Positions 23,575-32,557 of a stretch of 35,825 nucleotides of DNA are shown here, in pieces. The notes under the pieces are model-generated. The model worked only from the letters and a program-made list of their open reading frames with translations, made no database searches and was not told the DNA's origin. A program made the translations under genes and the position numbers. This DNA comes from an uncultured Porphyromonadaceae bacterium (GTDB taxonomy: Bacteria > Bacteroidota > Bacteroidia > Bacteroidales > Muribaculaceae). Within the stretch, counting starts at the first letter, position 1. The number at the start of each line of letters is the position of its first letter. The stretch spans positions 1-35,825 of the forward strand of contig CAMWLX010000002.1 in NCBI GenBank assembly GCA_947175225.1, written 5' to 3'.

Positions 23575-24996
23575 ATGGGTAGAAAACGTAAAGAACTCCC
23601 CCTGCTCGAAGGCCTTGAGATAACCACCGTCGCCGCCGAGGGGAATGCCATAGCCCGTCACGGCGAGATGGTGATATTTATCCCCTATGGCGCACCGGGT
23701 GATATCGCCGACATAAAAATCGACCGCAAGAAGCACTCGTATGCCGAGGGACATATAGAACGGCTGGTAAAGCCGTCACCCCTGCGAGCCGAACCTTTAT
23801 GCTCACATTTCGGTGTGTGTGGCGGATGCAGATGGCAACATCTCCCCTATCCTGAACAGCTTAAAGCCAAACAGCAGCAAGTTGAGGATGCTCTGCGTCG
23901 CATCGCCAAAGTTGAGTTACCCGAGATCTCACCAATCTTGGGATCAGCCGAAACCAGCGAGTACCGCAATAAGATGGAGTATACATTCTCCAATAAGAAA
24001 TGGTTGACCTGGGAACAGATGCGTTCGGGCGAAGAGTTCCCTGACCGCAATGCCGCCGGGTTTCATATCCCCGGGGCTTTTGATAAAGTCCTCGACATCG
24101 ACCGCTGCCATCTGCAAGATGATCTCGGCAACCGGCTGAGACGTCACGTAAAGGATTTTGCAAAGCGAAACAATCTGACATTCTTTGATTTAAGGGCACA
24201 AACAGGTCTGTTGCGCACCATGATGATCAGGATAGCATCTACCGGCCAGACCATGGTCGTACTGTCATTTGGTGAGGATAATCCCGAGGCCATTAAAGCA
24301 GTGCTCGATGATCTTCGCGCCACGTTCCCTGAGCTTACCTCCCTGATGTATGTGGTCAACACCAAGGCTAACGACACAATAGCCGATCTTGACATAAAAC
24401 TCCACTCAGGTAAAGAATATATCGAGGAAGAGATGGAGGGGTTGAAATTCCGCATCGGCCCTAAATCATTTTATCAGACCAACTCGCGCCAGGCATATAA
24501 CCTCTATAAAGTCGCACGCGAATTTGCCGGACTGACAGGAGACGAGCTGGTGTATGACCTCTATACCGGCACTGGCACCATCGCCAACTTCATTGCCCGC
24601 AATGCCCGCAAAGTAATCGGTATCGAGTATGTCGAAGATGCCATCCGTGATGCCCGGTTAAACTCTGAGGTCAACAGGATAGATAATACCGAATTTTTTG
24701 CTGGTGATATGAAAGACGTCCTTACCGCAGAGTTTATCGCCGAACATGGCAGACCTGATGTGATGATAGTCGATCCCCCGCGCGCCGGTATGCACAACGA
24801 TGTTGTTAATGTGATACTCGATGCCGGGCCTGAGCGCATTGTCTACGTCAGCTGTAATCCGGCTACCCAGGCTCGCGATCTCGCACTGCTTGATCAGAAA
24901 TATAAAGTGACAGCGGTGCAACCCGTCGACATGTTCCCCCATACACATCATGTTGAGAACGTTGTAAGACTTGAGCGCCGCCCTAACGCAGAATAA
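23575..24996 (+). CDS. rlmD: 23S rRNA (uracil-C5)-methyltransferase RlmD-like
   Basis: The enzyme methylates C5 of a uracil in 23S rRNA with SAM. The N-terminal TRAM domain (about 10-65) is followed by the iron-sulfur cluster motif CSHFGVCGGCRW (C76, C82, C85) with a fourth Cys in DIDRCHLQ. The Rossmann methylase core has YDLYTGTGTIANF, and the catalytic part shows PPRAGMH and VYVSCNPATQARDL with the nucleophilic Cys. The length of 473 residues is usual for Bacteroidetes members. RlmD and RlmCD cannot be separated from sequence alone, so the target could be U1939, U747 or both. The gene converges on the ATP-grasp-like gene with a nine-base gap. Confidence 0.92.
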   Translation: MGRKRKELPLLEGLEITTVAAEGNAIARHGEMVIFIPYGAPGDIADIKIDRKKHSYAEGHIERLVKPSPLRAEPLCSHFGVCGGCRWQHLPYPEQLKAKQQQVEDALRRIAKVELPEISPILGSAETSEYRNKMEYTFSNKKWLTWEQMRSGEEFPDRNAAGFHIPGAFDKVLDIDRCHLQDDLGNRLRRHVKDFAKRNNLTFFDLRAQTGLLRTMMIRIASTGQTMVVLSFGEDNPEAIKAVLDDLRATFPELTSLMYVVNTKANDTIADLDIKLHSGKEYIEEEMEGLKFRIGPKSFYQTNSRQAYNLYKVAREFAGLTGDELVYDLYTGTGTIANFIARNARKVIGIEYVEDAIRDARLNSEVNRIDNTEFFAGDMKDVLTAEFIAEHGRPDVMIVDPPRAGMHNDVVNVILDAGPERIVYVSCNPATQARDLALLDQKYKVTAVQPVDMFPHTHHVENVVRLERRPNAE

Positions 24997-25005
24997 GCAG
25001 ACCCC

Positions 25006-26130
25006 TCACAAGGTATCAGTCTGCATAAAGACCATATCAAACCACTCATTATCGGGGACGAGCCTTATCGGCTTATCCCCGCTTTTTATATTTACACTAC
25101 CCTTAGGAGCTATAGTCATCACTCCTTTGCGACCAATTTTACGCCAAATGCCCTGCGCTACAAAACCCATAGTATAACGCAGATTGACCTCCACGCACGG
25201 ATCGATACGGTATCCTTCTGCACCATCTCTCCATATCATCATATCCACACCCAACGGCCCCTGATAACTATCGCGTAGCACCGACTGCAAAATCTCCGTG
25301 ACATCATTTTTTAATCCCTCTATTGTTTCAGAGGGAATCATACATGATAATCGATCGATAATCATTTGATCACTCCCCACTAAATTACCGCCATAGTTGG
25401 TCGCTGTCGAATTAAAAAACAATGACATTCCGACATACTCAGCTCTCCCCTTGCGATAATTATACAGCATCGCGAAATCTTGTACTTTGGGCAAATACGG
25501 TTCGACCATTATCGATCCCTGCCTGCGTATTATCCCCTCGATCAAAGGTCTGACAGCCTCAATATTTCGCGCCGAGACAGGGAAGACCCCACGACCGCTT
25601 GACGACCAGGGAGATTTCACTATCACTTCACCGACCGCCCTCATATACTCCATGATTTGTGTGACATACCGAGCCTCGATGGGTAAAGTAAAAGCTGTAT
25701 CACCAACTGTCTCACCCCATTTGCGCAAAAATTCCAGAGCCGTGCGTCGGTGCGATATATCGCGATAGCTCGGGATTCTCTCAATCTCATCATTGTCAAT
25801 CGCAGCTACGACACCGGCCCGTTCATATTGTTTGATTGCATCAAGACTCCATCCCCACGGTGTTAGATGATAAGAATTATCTCGACTCACTGATTCTATG
25901 GGGGTCGGCCCTAATATCCCCAATTCGTTTTCAATCGATTCCTTGAAAATCATGCTGTTTTCAAAATCTTCCGGGGCTACTAATATCCGGTCTCCATTAT
26001 TCCCCAACCAATATGACAACATTGCACCTGCCCGATGTAGCAGGGCAGCCTGACGCGGTGGAGTAGCCGGCAGACCGCCTTTGGCCAGAGCAATATCGTT
26101 TTCAGGATTAAAAAGAAATAGCCGATTCAT
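25006..26130 (-). CDS. ATP-grasp-like protein of unknown substrate
   Basis: This protein of 374 residues is found broadly in Bacteroidetes, usually as hypothetical. The N-terminus MNRLFLFNPENDIALA is distinctive. The centre has VIVKSPWSSSGRGV, which looks like an ATP-grasp nucleotide-binding loop. The C-terminal part has GVDMMIWRDGAEGYRIDPCVEVNLR, the usual ATP-grasp metal-binding Asp, Glu and Asn arrangement. It likely ligates an acyl group to an amine or thiol, but the substrate is not evident. A TAAATTTG box lies four bases from the ATG, so transcription may start at the start codon. It is divergent from mutL. Confidence 0.7.
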   Translation of the reverse strand: MNRLFLFNPENDIALAKGGLPATPPRQAALLHRAGAMLSYWLGNNGDRILVAPEDFENSMIFKESIENELGILGPTPIESVSRDNSYHLTPWGWSLDAIKQYERAGVVAAIDNDEIERIPSYRDISHRRTALEFLRKWGETVGDTAFTLPIEARYVTQIMEYMRAVGEVIVKSPWSSSGRGVFPVSARNIEAVRPLIEGIIRRQGSIMVEPYLPKVQDFAMLYNYRKGRAEYVGMSLFFNSTATNYGGNLVGSDQMIIDRLSCMIPSETIEGLKNDVTEILQSVLRDSYQGPLGVDMMIWRDGAEGYRIDPCVEVNLRYTMGFVAQGIWRKIGRKGVMTIAPKGSVNIKSGDKPIRLVPDNEWFDMVFMQTDTL

Positions 26131-26134
26131 GGTG

Positions 26135-26142
26135 CAAATTTA
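26135..26142 (-). promoter_or_regulatory. Promoter box, ATP-grasp-like gene
   Basis: TAAATTTG on the minus strand is followed by CACC and the ATG. The spacing equals that at 12667-12679 and predicts a leaderless or nearly leaderless mRNA. Confidence 0.55.
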
Positions 26143-26165
26143 CCGATAATTACCGATTTTTTCAG

Positions 26166-26173
26166 TAAATTTG
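26166..26173 (+). promoter_or_regulatory. Promoter -7 box of mutL
   Basis: TAAATTTG followed by GCAGGG lies 46 bases before the mutL ATG. No clear TTTG is seen at -33. Confidence 0.5.
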
Positions 26174-26219
26174 CAGGGTAAATATCCCCTATTTATTATC
26201 AGCAGAGCATTATCCTATT

Positions 26220-28223
26220 ATGAGTGACGTTATACAACTTCTCCCTGACTCAGTTGCCAACCAGATAGCGGCCGGCGAGGTCATACAGCGACCTGCCTCT
26301 GTCATAAAAGAACTGGTTGAAAACTCGATCGACGCAGGCGCCACTCATATAAAAATAATATTACGCGATGCGGGGAAAACCCTCATACAGGTTGTCGATG
26401 ACGGTTGCGGGATGTCAGACACTGACGCCCGGCTGGCTTTTGAGCGCCATGCTACCTCTAAGATTCGCCAGGCATCAGACCTCTTTGAACTCCACACTAT
26501 GGGATTCAGGGGTGAGGCGTTACCCTCGATTGCGGCCGTAGCGCAGATTGACCTGCGCACGATGCGTGCTGACAGTCAGATAGGTACACGCCTCGAATTG
26601 GCTGCATCAAAGTTCATTAGCCAAACCCCCGAGGCTTGCACCCCCGGGAGCAACCTGTCTGTCAAAAATCTGTTCTTTAATTTCCCCGCCAGACGCAAAT
26701 TTCTCAAGAAAGATGCGGTCGAGTTGGGCCATATCACGCGCGAGTTTGAGCGCCTCGCCCTGGTCAATCCGTCAGTTGAGTTTGAGCTTTATCACAATGA
26801 TGTCAACCTCTATCAACTGCTGCCCGGTACACTGAGACAGCGCATAGCGGGTCTTTTCGGCAAGAGCATCGACAAGCAGCTGATCCCGGTTGAGACAGAG
26901 ACGCCGTTGGTCAAGATCAACGGCTTTATCAGTCTTCCTGAACACGCCCGTAAACGCAATGCCCAGCAATTTTTCTTTGTCAACGGGCGCAATATGCGTC
27001 ATCCTTACTTCCATAAGGCAGTAATGAGCTGTTATGACGAACTGATTTCTCCTGAACATCAGCCCAATTACTTCCTGAATTTTGAGGTTGACCCGCAGAC
27101 GATAGACGTCAATATCCACCCGACAAAGAGCGAAATTAAATTTGAGAACGAGCAGCCTATATGGCAGATTCTCTCAGCAGCAATACGCGAAGCGCTCGGG
27201 AAGTTTAATGCCGTACCCTCCCTTGAGTTTGACCGGCAGGATGCTCCTGAGATCCCGGTCTTCAATCCGATGATGAATGACCGGCTTGACCTCGGAGGTC
27301 TTGATATGTCATACAATCCGTTTGCCCCGGAGAATGACAAAGAGATGTCAGGTGACCCCGGGTCGCAACTCAACGACTTTGATGCTGAGACTCATCCCTC
27401 CCGACTCAATACCGCTCCCCACCCGACTGCGTCGAAAGGCAAAAGAGCAGATGCTCCCTTTACCGGCGGCGCTCATCCCAGCCAACTTAATGATTGGGAG
27501 AAACTGTATTCTGATTTTCAACATTCATCCATAACGCCCGAGATACCCGCATCTAAACATGCGAGCATTATAACTGACCAAACCGGGCTACCATCATCAA
27601 TATCGCCGAGCGCGCTTAATACACTCCCCGAGATGGAGACTGATAAAGCCTCCTGCGGAATTTTGCGGGTCGCCAACCGTTACCTCGTAACAGCCGGACA
27701 TGACAGTTTGATAATCATTGACCGTCATCGCGCCCACGTCAAGATCCTCTATGAGCGTTTCATTAGTAAAGCATCGGGGATGACGGGTGAATCACAACAA
27801 GTATTGTTCGCCGATCTGATCGAACTGACACCTGCTCAAAAAACCGTACTTGACAGCATTGCCGAGGATGTCAAGGATTTAGGATACCAACTCACAATCT
27901 CTCAGGCAGTCGACGATGGATTGTTTCGCTGCGAGATGCAAGGTGTACCGGCCGTATTGCAGTCGGCTGATGCCGGTGAGGCACTGCTTAAAATCATTGC
28001 CGATGCCCAAGAGGGGATCGGCAACCCGCAAGAAGAGATGCACAAACGTCTGGCTCTCTCTCTGGCCCAGAGTGCAGCGATAAGATCAACCCGGGCTATG
28101 CTGCCGGCTGAGGCCGAGAGACTTCTTGCCGATCTGTTTGCTCTACCGGATCCGGCATATACGCCTGATGGCTTGCAGATAATCCTCAAACTCCCGGTAT
28201 CCGAGATAGCGGCCGAGATGTAA
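26220..28223 (+). CDS. mutL: DNA mismatch repair protein MutL
   Basis: MutL couples mismatch recognition by MutS to strand removal. The N-terminal GHKL ATPase is complete: IAAGEVIQRPASVIKEL, NSIDAGAT, DDGCGM, HATSKI and MGFRGEALPSIA, followed by the transducer domain (to about 330). A long variable linker (about 345-470) leads to the dimerisation domain. There the endonuclease motif DQHA(x)2E(x)4E reads DRHRAHVKILYE (501-512): Gln is Arg and the first Glu is Val507. The C-terminal metal-site motifs ACR and CPHGRP are not recognisable either (LAQSAAIRST; YTPDGLQII). The protein therefore looks endonuclease-deficient. It ends one base from the convergent maf gene. Confidence 0.95.
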   Translation: MSDVIQLLPDSVANQIAAGEVIQRPASVIKELVENSIDAGATHIKIILRDAGKTLIQVVDDGCGMSDTDARLAFERHATSKIRQASDLFELHTMGFRGEALPSIAAVAQIDLRTMRADSQIGTRLELAASKFISQTPEACTPGSNLSVKNLFFNFPARRKFLKKDAVELGHITREFERLALVNPSVEFELYHNDVNLYQLLPGTLRQRIAGLFGKSIDKQLIPVETETPLVKINGFISLPEHARKRNAQQFFFVNGRNMRHPYFHKAVMSCYDELISPEHQPNYFLNFEVDPQTIDVNIHPTKSEIKFENEQPIWQILSAAIREALGKFNAVPSLEFDRQDAPEIPVFNPMMNDRLDLGGLDMSYNPFAPENDKEMSGDPGSQLNDFDAETHPSRLNTAPHPTASKGKRADAPFTGGAHPSQLNDWEKLYSDFQHSSITPEIPASKHASIITDQTGLPSSISPSALNTLPEMETDKASCGILRVANRYLVTAGHDSLIIIDRHRAHVKILYERFISKASGMTGESQQVLFADLIELTPAQKTVLDSIAEDVKDLGYQLTISQAVDDGLFRCEMQGVPAVLQSADAGEALLKIIADAQEGIGNPQEEMHKRLALSLAQSAAIRSTRAMLPAEAERLLADLFALPDPAYTPDGLQIILKLPVSEIAAEM

Positions 28224-28224
28224 A

Positions 28225-28848
28225 TCAGTGGTTACCGCGGTTATGAAGACTATTGGCAAACACCATCAGTCTCTCAAAAAGAGCATTGAGCGGTAACCCC
28301 ATGACATTGTAGTAATCACCTCTGATACCGGTTATCCCGACGTAACCTATCCATTCCTGGATACCATATGCACCCGCTTTATCAAACGGCCGGTATTTCT
28401 CGATGTAATAATCGATAGTTTCATGAGAGAGCGGTGCAAAATCTACCTCTGTCACAGCTGAGAAAGTGACCATACGTTTGTTGCTCGCGAGTGTTACACC
28501 GGTCACAACTTTATGGGTATGACCCGATAATTGGCGCAGCATACGGGCAGCGTCCTCGGCATCGGCCGGTTTACCCAACACCTCACCACGGTTGATTACC
28601 ACCGTGTCGGCTGTCAGCAATATCTCCCCGTCTTTAAGACCCGAGACATAGGGATGAGCCTTTTTTCGCGAAATATAGCCTGCCACCTCCTCGGAAGCCA
28701 TCTTTGCGGGATATGACTCATTGACTTCGACCAACGGAAGCACCTCAACATCCACATCAAGTTTTTCGAGAAGTTGGCGGCGACGCGGCGAATGTGACGC
28801 AAGCAAAACTTTACACCCCTCGAGAGGCTTATACCTATTATCATTCAT
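28225..28848 (-). CDS. maf: Maf-like nucleotide pyrophosphatase
   Basis: This is a house-cleaning nucleotide pyrophosphatase that hydrolyses non-canonical or modified nucleoside triphosphates. It has the family signature LLASHSPRRRQLLEKL near residues 14-29, the catalytic-region LTADTVVINRGEVLGKP, the GHTHKVVTGV strand, and the YIEKYRPFDKAGAYGIQEW and GIRGDYYNVMGLPL motifs. Length (207 residues) fits the family. It is the last gene of a minus-strand run with nitroreductase, DUF2520 and KdsC-like genes, 17 bases after the KdsC-like stop. The dTTP/UTP versus other substrate class cannot be set with confidence. Confidence 0.92.
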   Translation of the reverse strand: MNDNRYKPLEGCKVLLASHSPRRRQLLEKLDVDVEVLPLVEVNESYPAKMASEEVAGYISRKKAHPYVSGLKDGEILLTADTVVINRGEVLGKPADAEDAARMLRQLSGHTHKVVTGVTLASNKRMVTFSAVTEVDFAPLSHETIDYYIEKYRPFDKAGAYGIQEWIGYVGITGIRGDYYNVMGLPLNALFERLMVFANSLHNRGNH

Positions 28849-28865
28849 AACCGATTATCATACTT

Positions 28866-29390
28866 TTACCAACCGAAAGCCTTATCCGACAATGCCCACA
28901 TACCTCGTGCACGCATTATCTCCTCGAGAATATCTCGTGCCACACCGTTACCACCGGTGACCGGCGATATATACCCGGCTATCTCGAGTATATCCACAGC
29001 AGCATCCGCGGGAGCAACCGCCAGCCCTGCATATGTCATACATTCATAATCAGGGATATCATCGCCGACATACACAACTTCTTCAGGTTTAAGGCCATGT
29101 CGGTCGATCCAATCCTTAAAGAGCGGCAGTTTCATGCCCACTCCGCTGTAAATATCCTTAACTCCGAGTCCTTGAAATCTCTCTGTTATCCCGGGTGAAA
29201 CAGCACCGGTAATGATGGCGATATTGATACCGCGCTTTATAGCAAGCTGTATGGCGAAACCATCCTTGGTGTTCACCGTGCGGCGCGGTACGCCATTATC
29301 GCCCAACGGTATTGTCGATGTAGAGAGTACGCCGTCAACATCAAATACCACGGCTTTGATCTTAGTGAGGTCGTAAGCTGTTTTACTCAT
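28866..29390 (-). CDS. kdsC: KdsC-like 3-deoxy-manno-octulosonate-8-phosphatase
   Basis: This HAD-superfamily phosphatase probably releases phosphate from Kdo-8-P during lipopolysaccharide core synthesis. HAD motif I is VFDVDGVLS, motif II IITG, and motifs III-IV are seen in KLPLFKDWI and YVGDDIPDYECM; the absence of a cap domain and the 174-residue size fit the KdsC type. The start is ATG 29390 (MSKTAYDL), which overlaps the upstream DUF2520 stop within ATGAGTAA; the track start is too early. Specificity is inferred from family and length only. Confidence 0.85.
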   Translation of the reverse strand: MSKTAYDLTKIKAVVFDVDGVLSTSTIPLGDNGVPRRTVNTKDGFAIQLAIKRGINIAIITGAVSPGITERFQGLGVKDIYSGVGMKLPLFKDWIDRHGLKPEEVVYVGDDIPDYECMTYAGLAVAPADAAVDILEIAGYISPVTGGNGVARDILEEIMRARGMWALSDKAFGW

Positions 29391-30177
29391 CTGTATTTTT
29401 ACGGAACATTGAGATAATACGGTCTGAGAGCAGTGCATAGACCGGTTTGAGATCGTGAGGCAAAGATGTCAAGTGTTTGTTAATGACAGCCATGTCACCT
29501 CGTCTCGCCGGCCCTGTCATTGCATCTGCCGGAGATTTAACAAGGAGTTTATCGAGCGTAGCCTGTAACAAAGGTAACATAAAACTGATATCCATCCCTT
29601 GCTCGTTGAGGAGTCGGTCAGCCTCTGCCCACATAAGATTGGCGAAGTTGCAGGCAAACACAGCGGCGACATGAATATCCTCACGCGTCGCGCTATCGGT
29701 CAGTCTGACCGTCTCGGTTATCTTGTGAGCTATACTCTCAAGTCGGGCCGTCGTCTCAGGATCACACCCCTCGATAAGTAACGGTATATTGTTAAACCGC
29801 ACATCAACCCCTTTTGAAAATGTCTGCAAGGGGTAAAATACACCGTAACGGCTCTTATAATGTCTGAACACATCCATCCCGACGCTCCCTGACGTATGAG
29901 CCCATATCCCGGGGAAATCATGGGTAGCAGCAACCACGTCTGCCACGGCATCATCATTGACGGCGATAAGGTATAAATCCATATCACCCCTGAGAGTAGA
30001 GAGGTCTGTCAACACCTCGCATCTTACGCCGGCATTATCGCCTGCATTGACGCGCTCAGCAAGCTGAGATGCAGAGGTCTCGGTACGGGCAGCTATCTGA
30101 TATATCTCGGCAATACCTGATAATGCTTTTACAAGATGAGTAGCTACATTGCCTGCCCCTATTACAGCGACCTTCAT
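29383..30177 (-). CDS. Rossmann-fold/DUF2520 protein
   Basis: This 264-residue protein begins with a dinucleotide-binding fold, MKVAVIGAGNVATHLV (GxGxxA), resembling F420:NADP oxidoreductase and 6-phosphogluconate dehydrogenase-type proteins. A C-terminal helical DUF2520 domain follows (FACNFANLMWAEADRLL, then PLLQATLDKL and TGPARRGD). An NAD(P)-dependent oxidoreductase role is likely; the substrate is unknown. The start ATG 30177 overlaps the nitroreductase TGA (ATGA) and its own stop overlaps the kdsC-like start, so the genes are tightly coupled. Confidence 0.85.
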   Translation of the reverse strand: MKVAVIGAGNVATHLVKALSGIAEIYQIAARTETSASQLAERVNAGDNAGVRCEVLTDLSTLRGDMDLYLIAVNDDAVADVVAATHDFPGIWAHTSGSVGMDVFRHYKSRYGVFYPLQTFSKGVDVRFNNIPLLIEGCDPETTARLESIAHKITETVRLTDSATREDIHVAAVFACNFANLMWAEADRLLNEQGMDISFMLPLLQATLDKLLVKSPADAMTGPARRGDMAVINKHLTSLPHDLKPVYALLSDRIISMFRKNTDE

Positions 30178-30716
30178 TCGTCGGTATTCTTCCACGATCC
30201 GATATGCACCTTCTCCCACAGGAGTTTCTCGGGATTGATGGGTTTACGCTCCTCATCCTTATGACCGATGGTGATGATGCAGAGTACACCGAATTGTTCG
30301 GGTATGCCTAATGCCTCCCTGACATATTCTTCGGCCGGAAGTCCGTCTGATCCAAAACGCTCACGCACCTCGACCCAACAGCTGCCGAGCCCGAAATCCT
30401 GAGCCTGCAGTTGCATAAACACGGCAGCAATAGAGGCATCCTCTATCCAGGCATCAGACTTGGTGGTGTCAGCAGCCACGACAATAGCGAGAGGCGCGGA
30501 TGCGATAGAGGTGGCATAGTTAGCCTTGCAGTGGCTCAGCTTATCAAGCATATCCTTATCCTCGACAACGACAAACTGCCATGGTCTGACACTTTTTGAT
30601 GAGGGTGACATAAGGGCAGCCTCTATAATCATCTTGACCTGCTCCGGATCAATCGGATCGTCGGTATATCGGCGGATACTGCGGCGATTTATAAGTAGTT
30701 CGTGGAAATTTTCCAT
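30174..30716 (-). CDS. Nitroreductase-family flavoprotein
   Basis: This is an FMN-dependent NAD(P)H oxidoreductase of 180 residues. The start MENFHELLINRRSIRRYTDDPI has the RRSIRxY FMN-phosphate motif. ALMSPSSKSVRPWQFVVV is the conserved flavin-contact helix and strand, and GLGSCWVEVRERFG is the second flavin segment. The C-terminal IITIGHKDEERKP is typical of the short single-domain subfamily, which usually dimerises. It leads the four-gene operon to maf. The natural substrate is unknown. Confidence 0.92.
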   Translation of the reverse strand: MENFHELLINRRSIRRYTDDPIDPEQVKMIIEAALMSPSSKSVRPWQFVVVEDKDMLDKLSHCKANYATSIASAPLAIVVAADTTKSDAWIEDASIAAVFMQLQAQDFGLGSCWVEVRERFGSDGLPAEEYVREALGIPEQFGVLCIITIGHKDEERKPINPEKLLWEKVHIGSWKNTDE

Positions 30717-30821
30717 AATAACGTCTTGAATTTATGGGATACCGCGAGAATTATCTCTCTGCGGCATATAGTATTATACTCGTCTGATGCAGACTGTCAT
30801 GATAGCAGAATCACACCGGCC

Positions 30822-31877
30822 TCACCGGCGACAGATCCATGCTCCCTGAGTCCCGGCCACATCTTTCTGAGCGGCCGCTTCCTCGTAAGTGCGACCGGTG
30901 GCAGCATATACTCTGTACTTGCCATCCTGTTGCAAGACACCGAGCTGTTTGCCACTGTTCTCTGAAATATATCTCTCTGCCTGATCTTCGGCAGGAAAAG
31001 AGGCCACGATAACGCAATATGGATCTGACGGGTTGAAATTCAGCACAGGTTTAGCCTCAGGTTTTGAAATTACCGAGGGGGCAGTCGCCTCCGGCTCTTT
31101 TCTGCTCTCGGCAACACTCTCCACGACAGACATCTCATCTGGGCTCTCGATATTATCTTCATCTACCTCGACATCCATTGGTTCGACACTGACAACGCTC
31201 TCTGTCGAGACCTGAGGAGCAAGCGATGCTTGCAACGGTTCGTTAGCGACCTTTATGGGATTTATAAAGAAGAGGGCCAGCGATACAATCACGGCAAGTG
31301 AGGCTGCGATACCGACGATCGAACGTGTAAAGCGACCGGCTCGCGAGTCTGGTGCAGGTTCATTATCTGCCGGCCACGGTGTAACGTTTATAACAGAGGT
31401 ATGCTTTACTTGCGCAACGTCATTTACAACTCTCTCATCTGCCGGTTGAGCCATTGATATTTCACGGAGTGACAGCGGACGCAGTCCGTAGAATCTGAAA
31501 TCCCATCGTGACGTATCGCCTGGGGCAAATACTATTGTGGAATATTCAGTATAGGTCAATTCTCCCAATGGGCCAAGCATCAGTGATCCGTAGCATTTGA
31601 GTTGATGTAACAGGCTCGCAGCCTCCTCAGCAACCATGCGTGAGGCGACTTCAAAAGACACTCCGTTACAACGGGCAACAGAGTTTTCGAGTATTCCGTC
31701 GGGCTCTACTAACAGCCCGTTAAAGACTAATTGTCGTGTGGGAGGGAGCAGCAACGTATTGTCAGACGCATCAAACGCAGCAGATTTATAACGCGCCATA
31801 AATGCACCGATCCCGGGCACCGTCACACAATCGTGACGACGCAACAAATATTCCAGATGATCGATAATCATATTCAC
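30822..31877 (-). CDS. HU-CCDC81 and SPOR domain membrane protein
   Basis: This 351-residue protein probably acts at the cell envelope or division site. The N-terminal 150 residues resemble the prokaryotic CCDC81-like HU domain (HDCVTVPGIGAFMARY near residue 15; LVFNGLLVEPDGIL). A single membrane helix lies around 190-215 (SIVGIAASLAVIVSLALFFI). After an acidic, probably disordered linker, a C-terminal SPOR domain (PYCVIVASFPAEDQAERYI to the end) should bind denuded peptidoglycan glycans. The layout is common in Bacteroidetes. It has its own consensus promoter (31978-32009). Confidence 0.85.
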   Translation of the reverse strand: MNMIIDHLEYLLRRHDCVTVPGIGAFMARYKSAAFDASDNTLLLPPTRQLVFNGLLVEPDGILENSVARCNGVSFEVASRMVAEEAASLLHQLKCYGSLMLGPLGELTYTEYSTIVFAPGDTSRWDFRFYGLRPLSLREISMAQPADERVVNDVAQVKHTSVINVTPWPADNEPAPDSRAGRFTRSIVGIAASLAVIVSLALFFINPIKVANEPLQASLAPQVSTESVVSVEPMDVEVDEDNIESPDEMSVVESVAESRKEPEATAPSVISKPEAKPVLNFNPSDPYCVIVASFPAEDQAERYISENSGKQLGVLQQDGKYRVYAATGRTYEEAAAQKDVAGTQGAWICRR

Positions 31878-31977
31878 GGCGATTAATATCAGATGCTAAG
31901 AGCAATTATTATTCCTGGCTAAGATAATTGTAACGGGAGCTTGAACGATACTAATTATCTCGCTACTTTGAGATGTG

Positions 31978-32009
31978 CAAAGTTAACAAAAAATCACTCA
32001 TCCGTCAAA
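31978..32009 (-). promoter_or_regulatory. Consensus promoter of the SPOR gene
   Basis: On the minus strand TTTG (32009-32006), 20 bases, then TAACTTTG (31985-31978) is a full match to the Bacteroidetes promoter. The leader would be about 95 bases. Confidence 0.7.
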
Positions 32010-32071
32010 TAATCCCGGTCCAAATTCCACATAAATATTCCGACCTTTATAAATACTAATATAAATACAAA

Positions 32072-32106
32072 CTGACATCAAGCCTCTTGTAGAGACCTGA
32101 TGTCAG
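32072..32106 (-). terminator. Terminator after the lipoprotein gene
   Basis: CTGACATCA pairs perfectly with TGATGTCAG, with an inner CTCT/AGAG. On the minus strand it is followed by TTTGTATTTAT. It lies about 40 bases past the lipoprotein stop. Confidence 0.65.
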
Positions 32107-32147
32107 CCGATGTGAACTCTAACTTATTATAAGATTGTGGAGTATAA

Positions 32148-32537
32148 TCAATTGAGTTTAACCTCGTCATCTGCTTGCCCGAATGGTTGAACGGGAGCAG
32201 AGGCATCAAGGACAGTATTGTCGCTTATTGAGTCAGTCTGAGCGGCCAGTTTGTCATACTTTGCCACGAGAGCCTCCTGAATAAGCATTGACAAGGTCGA
32301 GATCTCATCTTTCTGGGTATCGTTGAGTTTCAGCCCGAGTTGATCAAAAGCATTGGCACATACAGCCAGTGAGTCAAGATAAGCGGCGTATGATGTCGGT
32401 GATGAGATTGTATCGATCACGGCAGGCTGAGCTTTGAGGTCAGCAACGTATGCGTCATACTCTTCCTGCCCCGAGCATGACGAAAGCGCCACAGTTGCCA
32501 TGCCTGCAAATATTAATGATAATATAGTTTTCTTCAT
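32148..32537 (-). CDS. Small predicted lipoprotein
   Basis: From ATG 32537 the protein is 129 residues with a type II signal peptide: MKKTILSLIFAGMATVAL then lipobox LSSC, Cys at residue 21. The mature part is helical and acidic, about 108 residues, with no recognised domain. The track start (32615) overlaps the transporter gene and would hide the signal peptide, so it is rejected. The gene follows the MFS gene by 20 bases and is probably co-transcribed with it. It would sit in the outer or inner membrane facing the periplasm. Function unknown. Confidence 0.75.
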   Translation of the reverse strand: MKKTILSLIFAGMATVALSSCSGQEEYDAYVADLKAQPAVIDTISSPTSYAAYLDSLAVCANAFDQLGLKLNDTQKDEISTLSMLIQEALVAKYDKLAAQTDSISDNTVLDASAPVQPFGQADDEVKLN

Positions 32538-32557
32538 TGTTTTGCGGATTTTGACGG

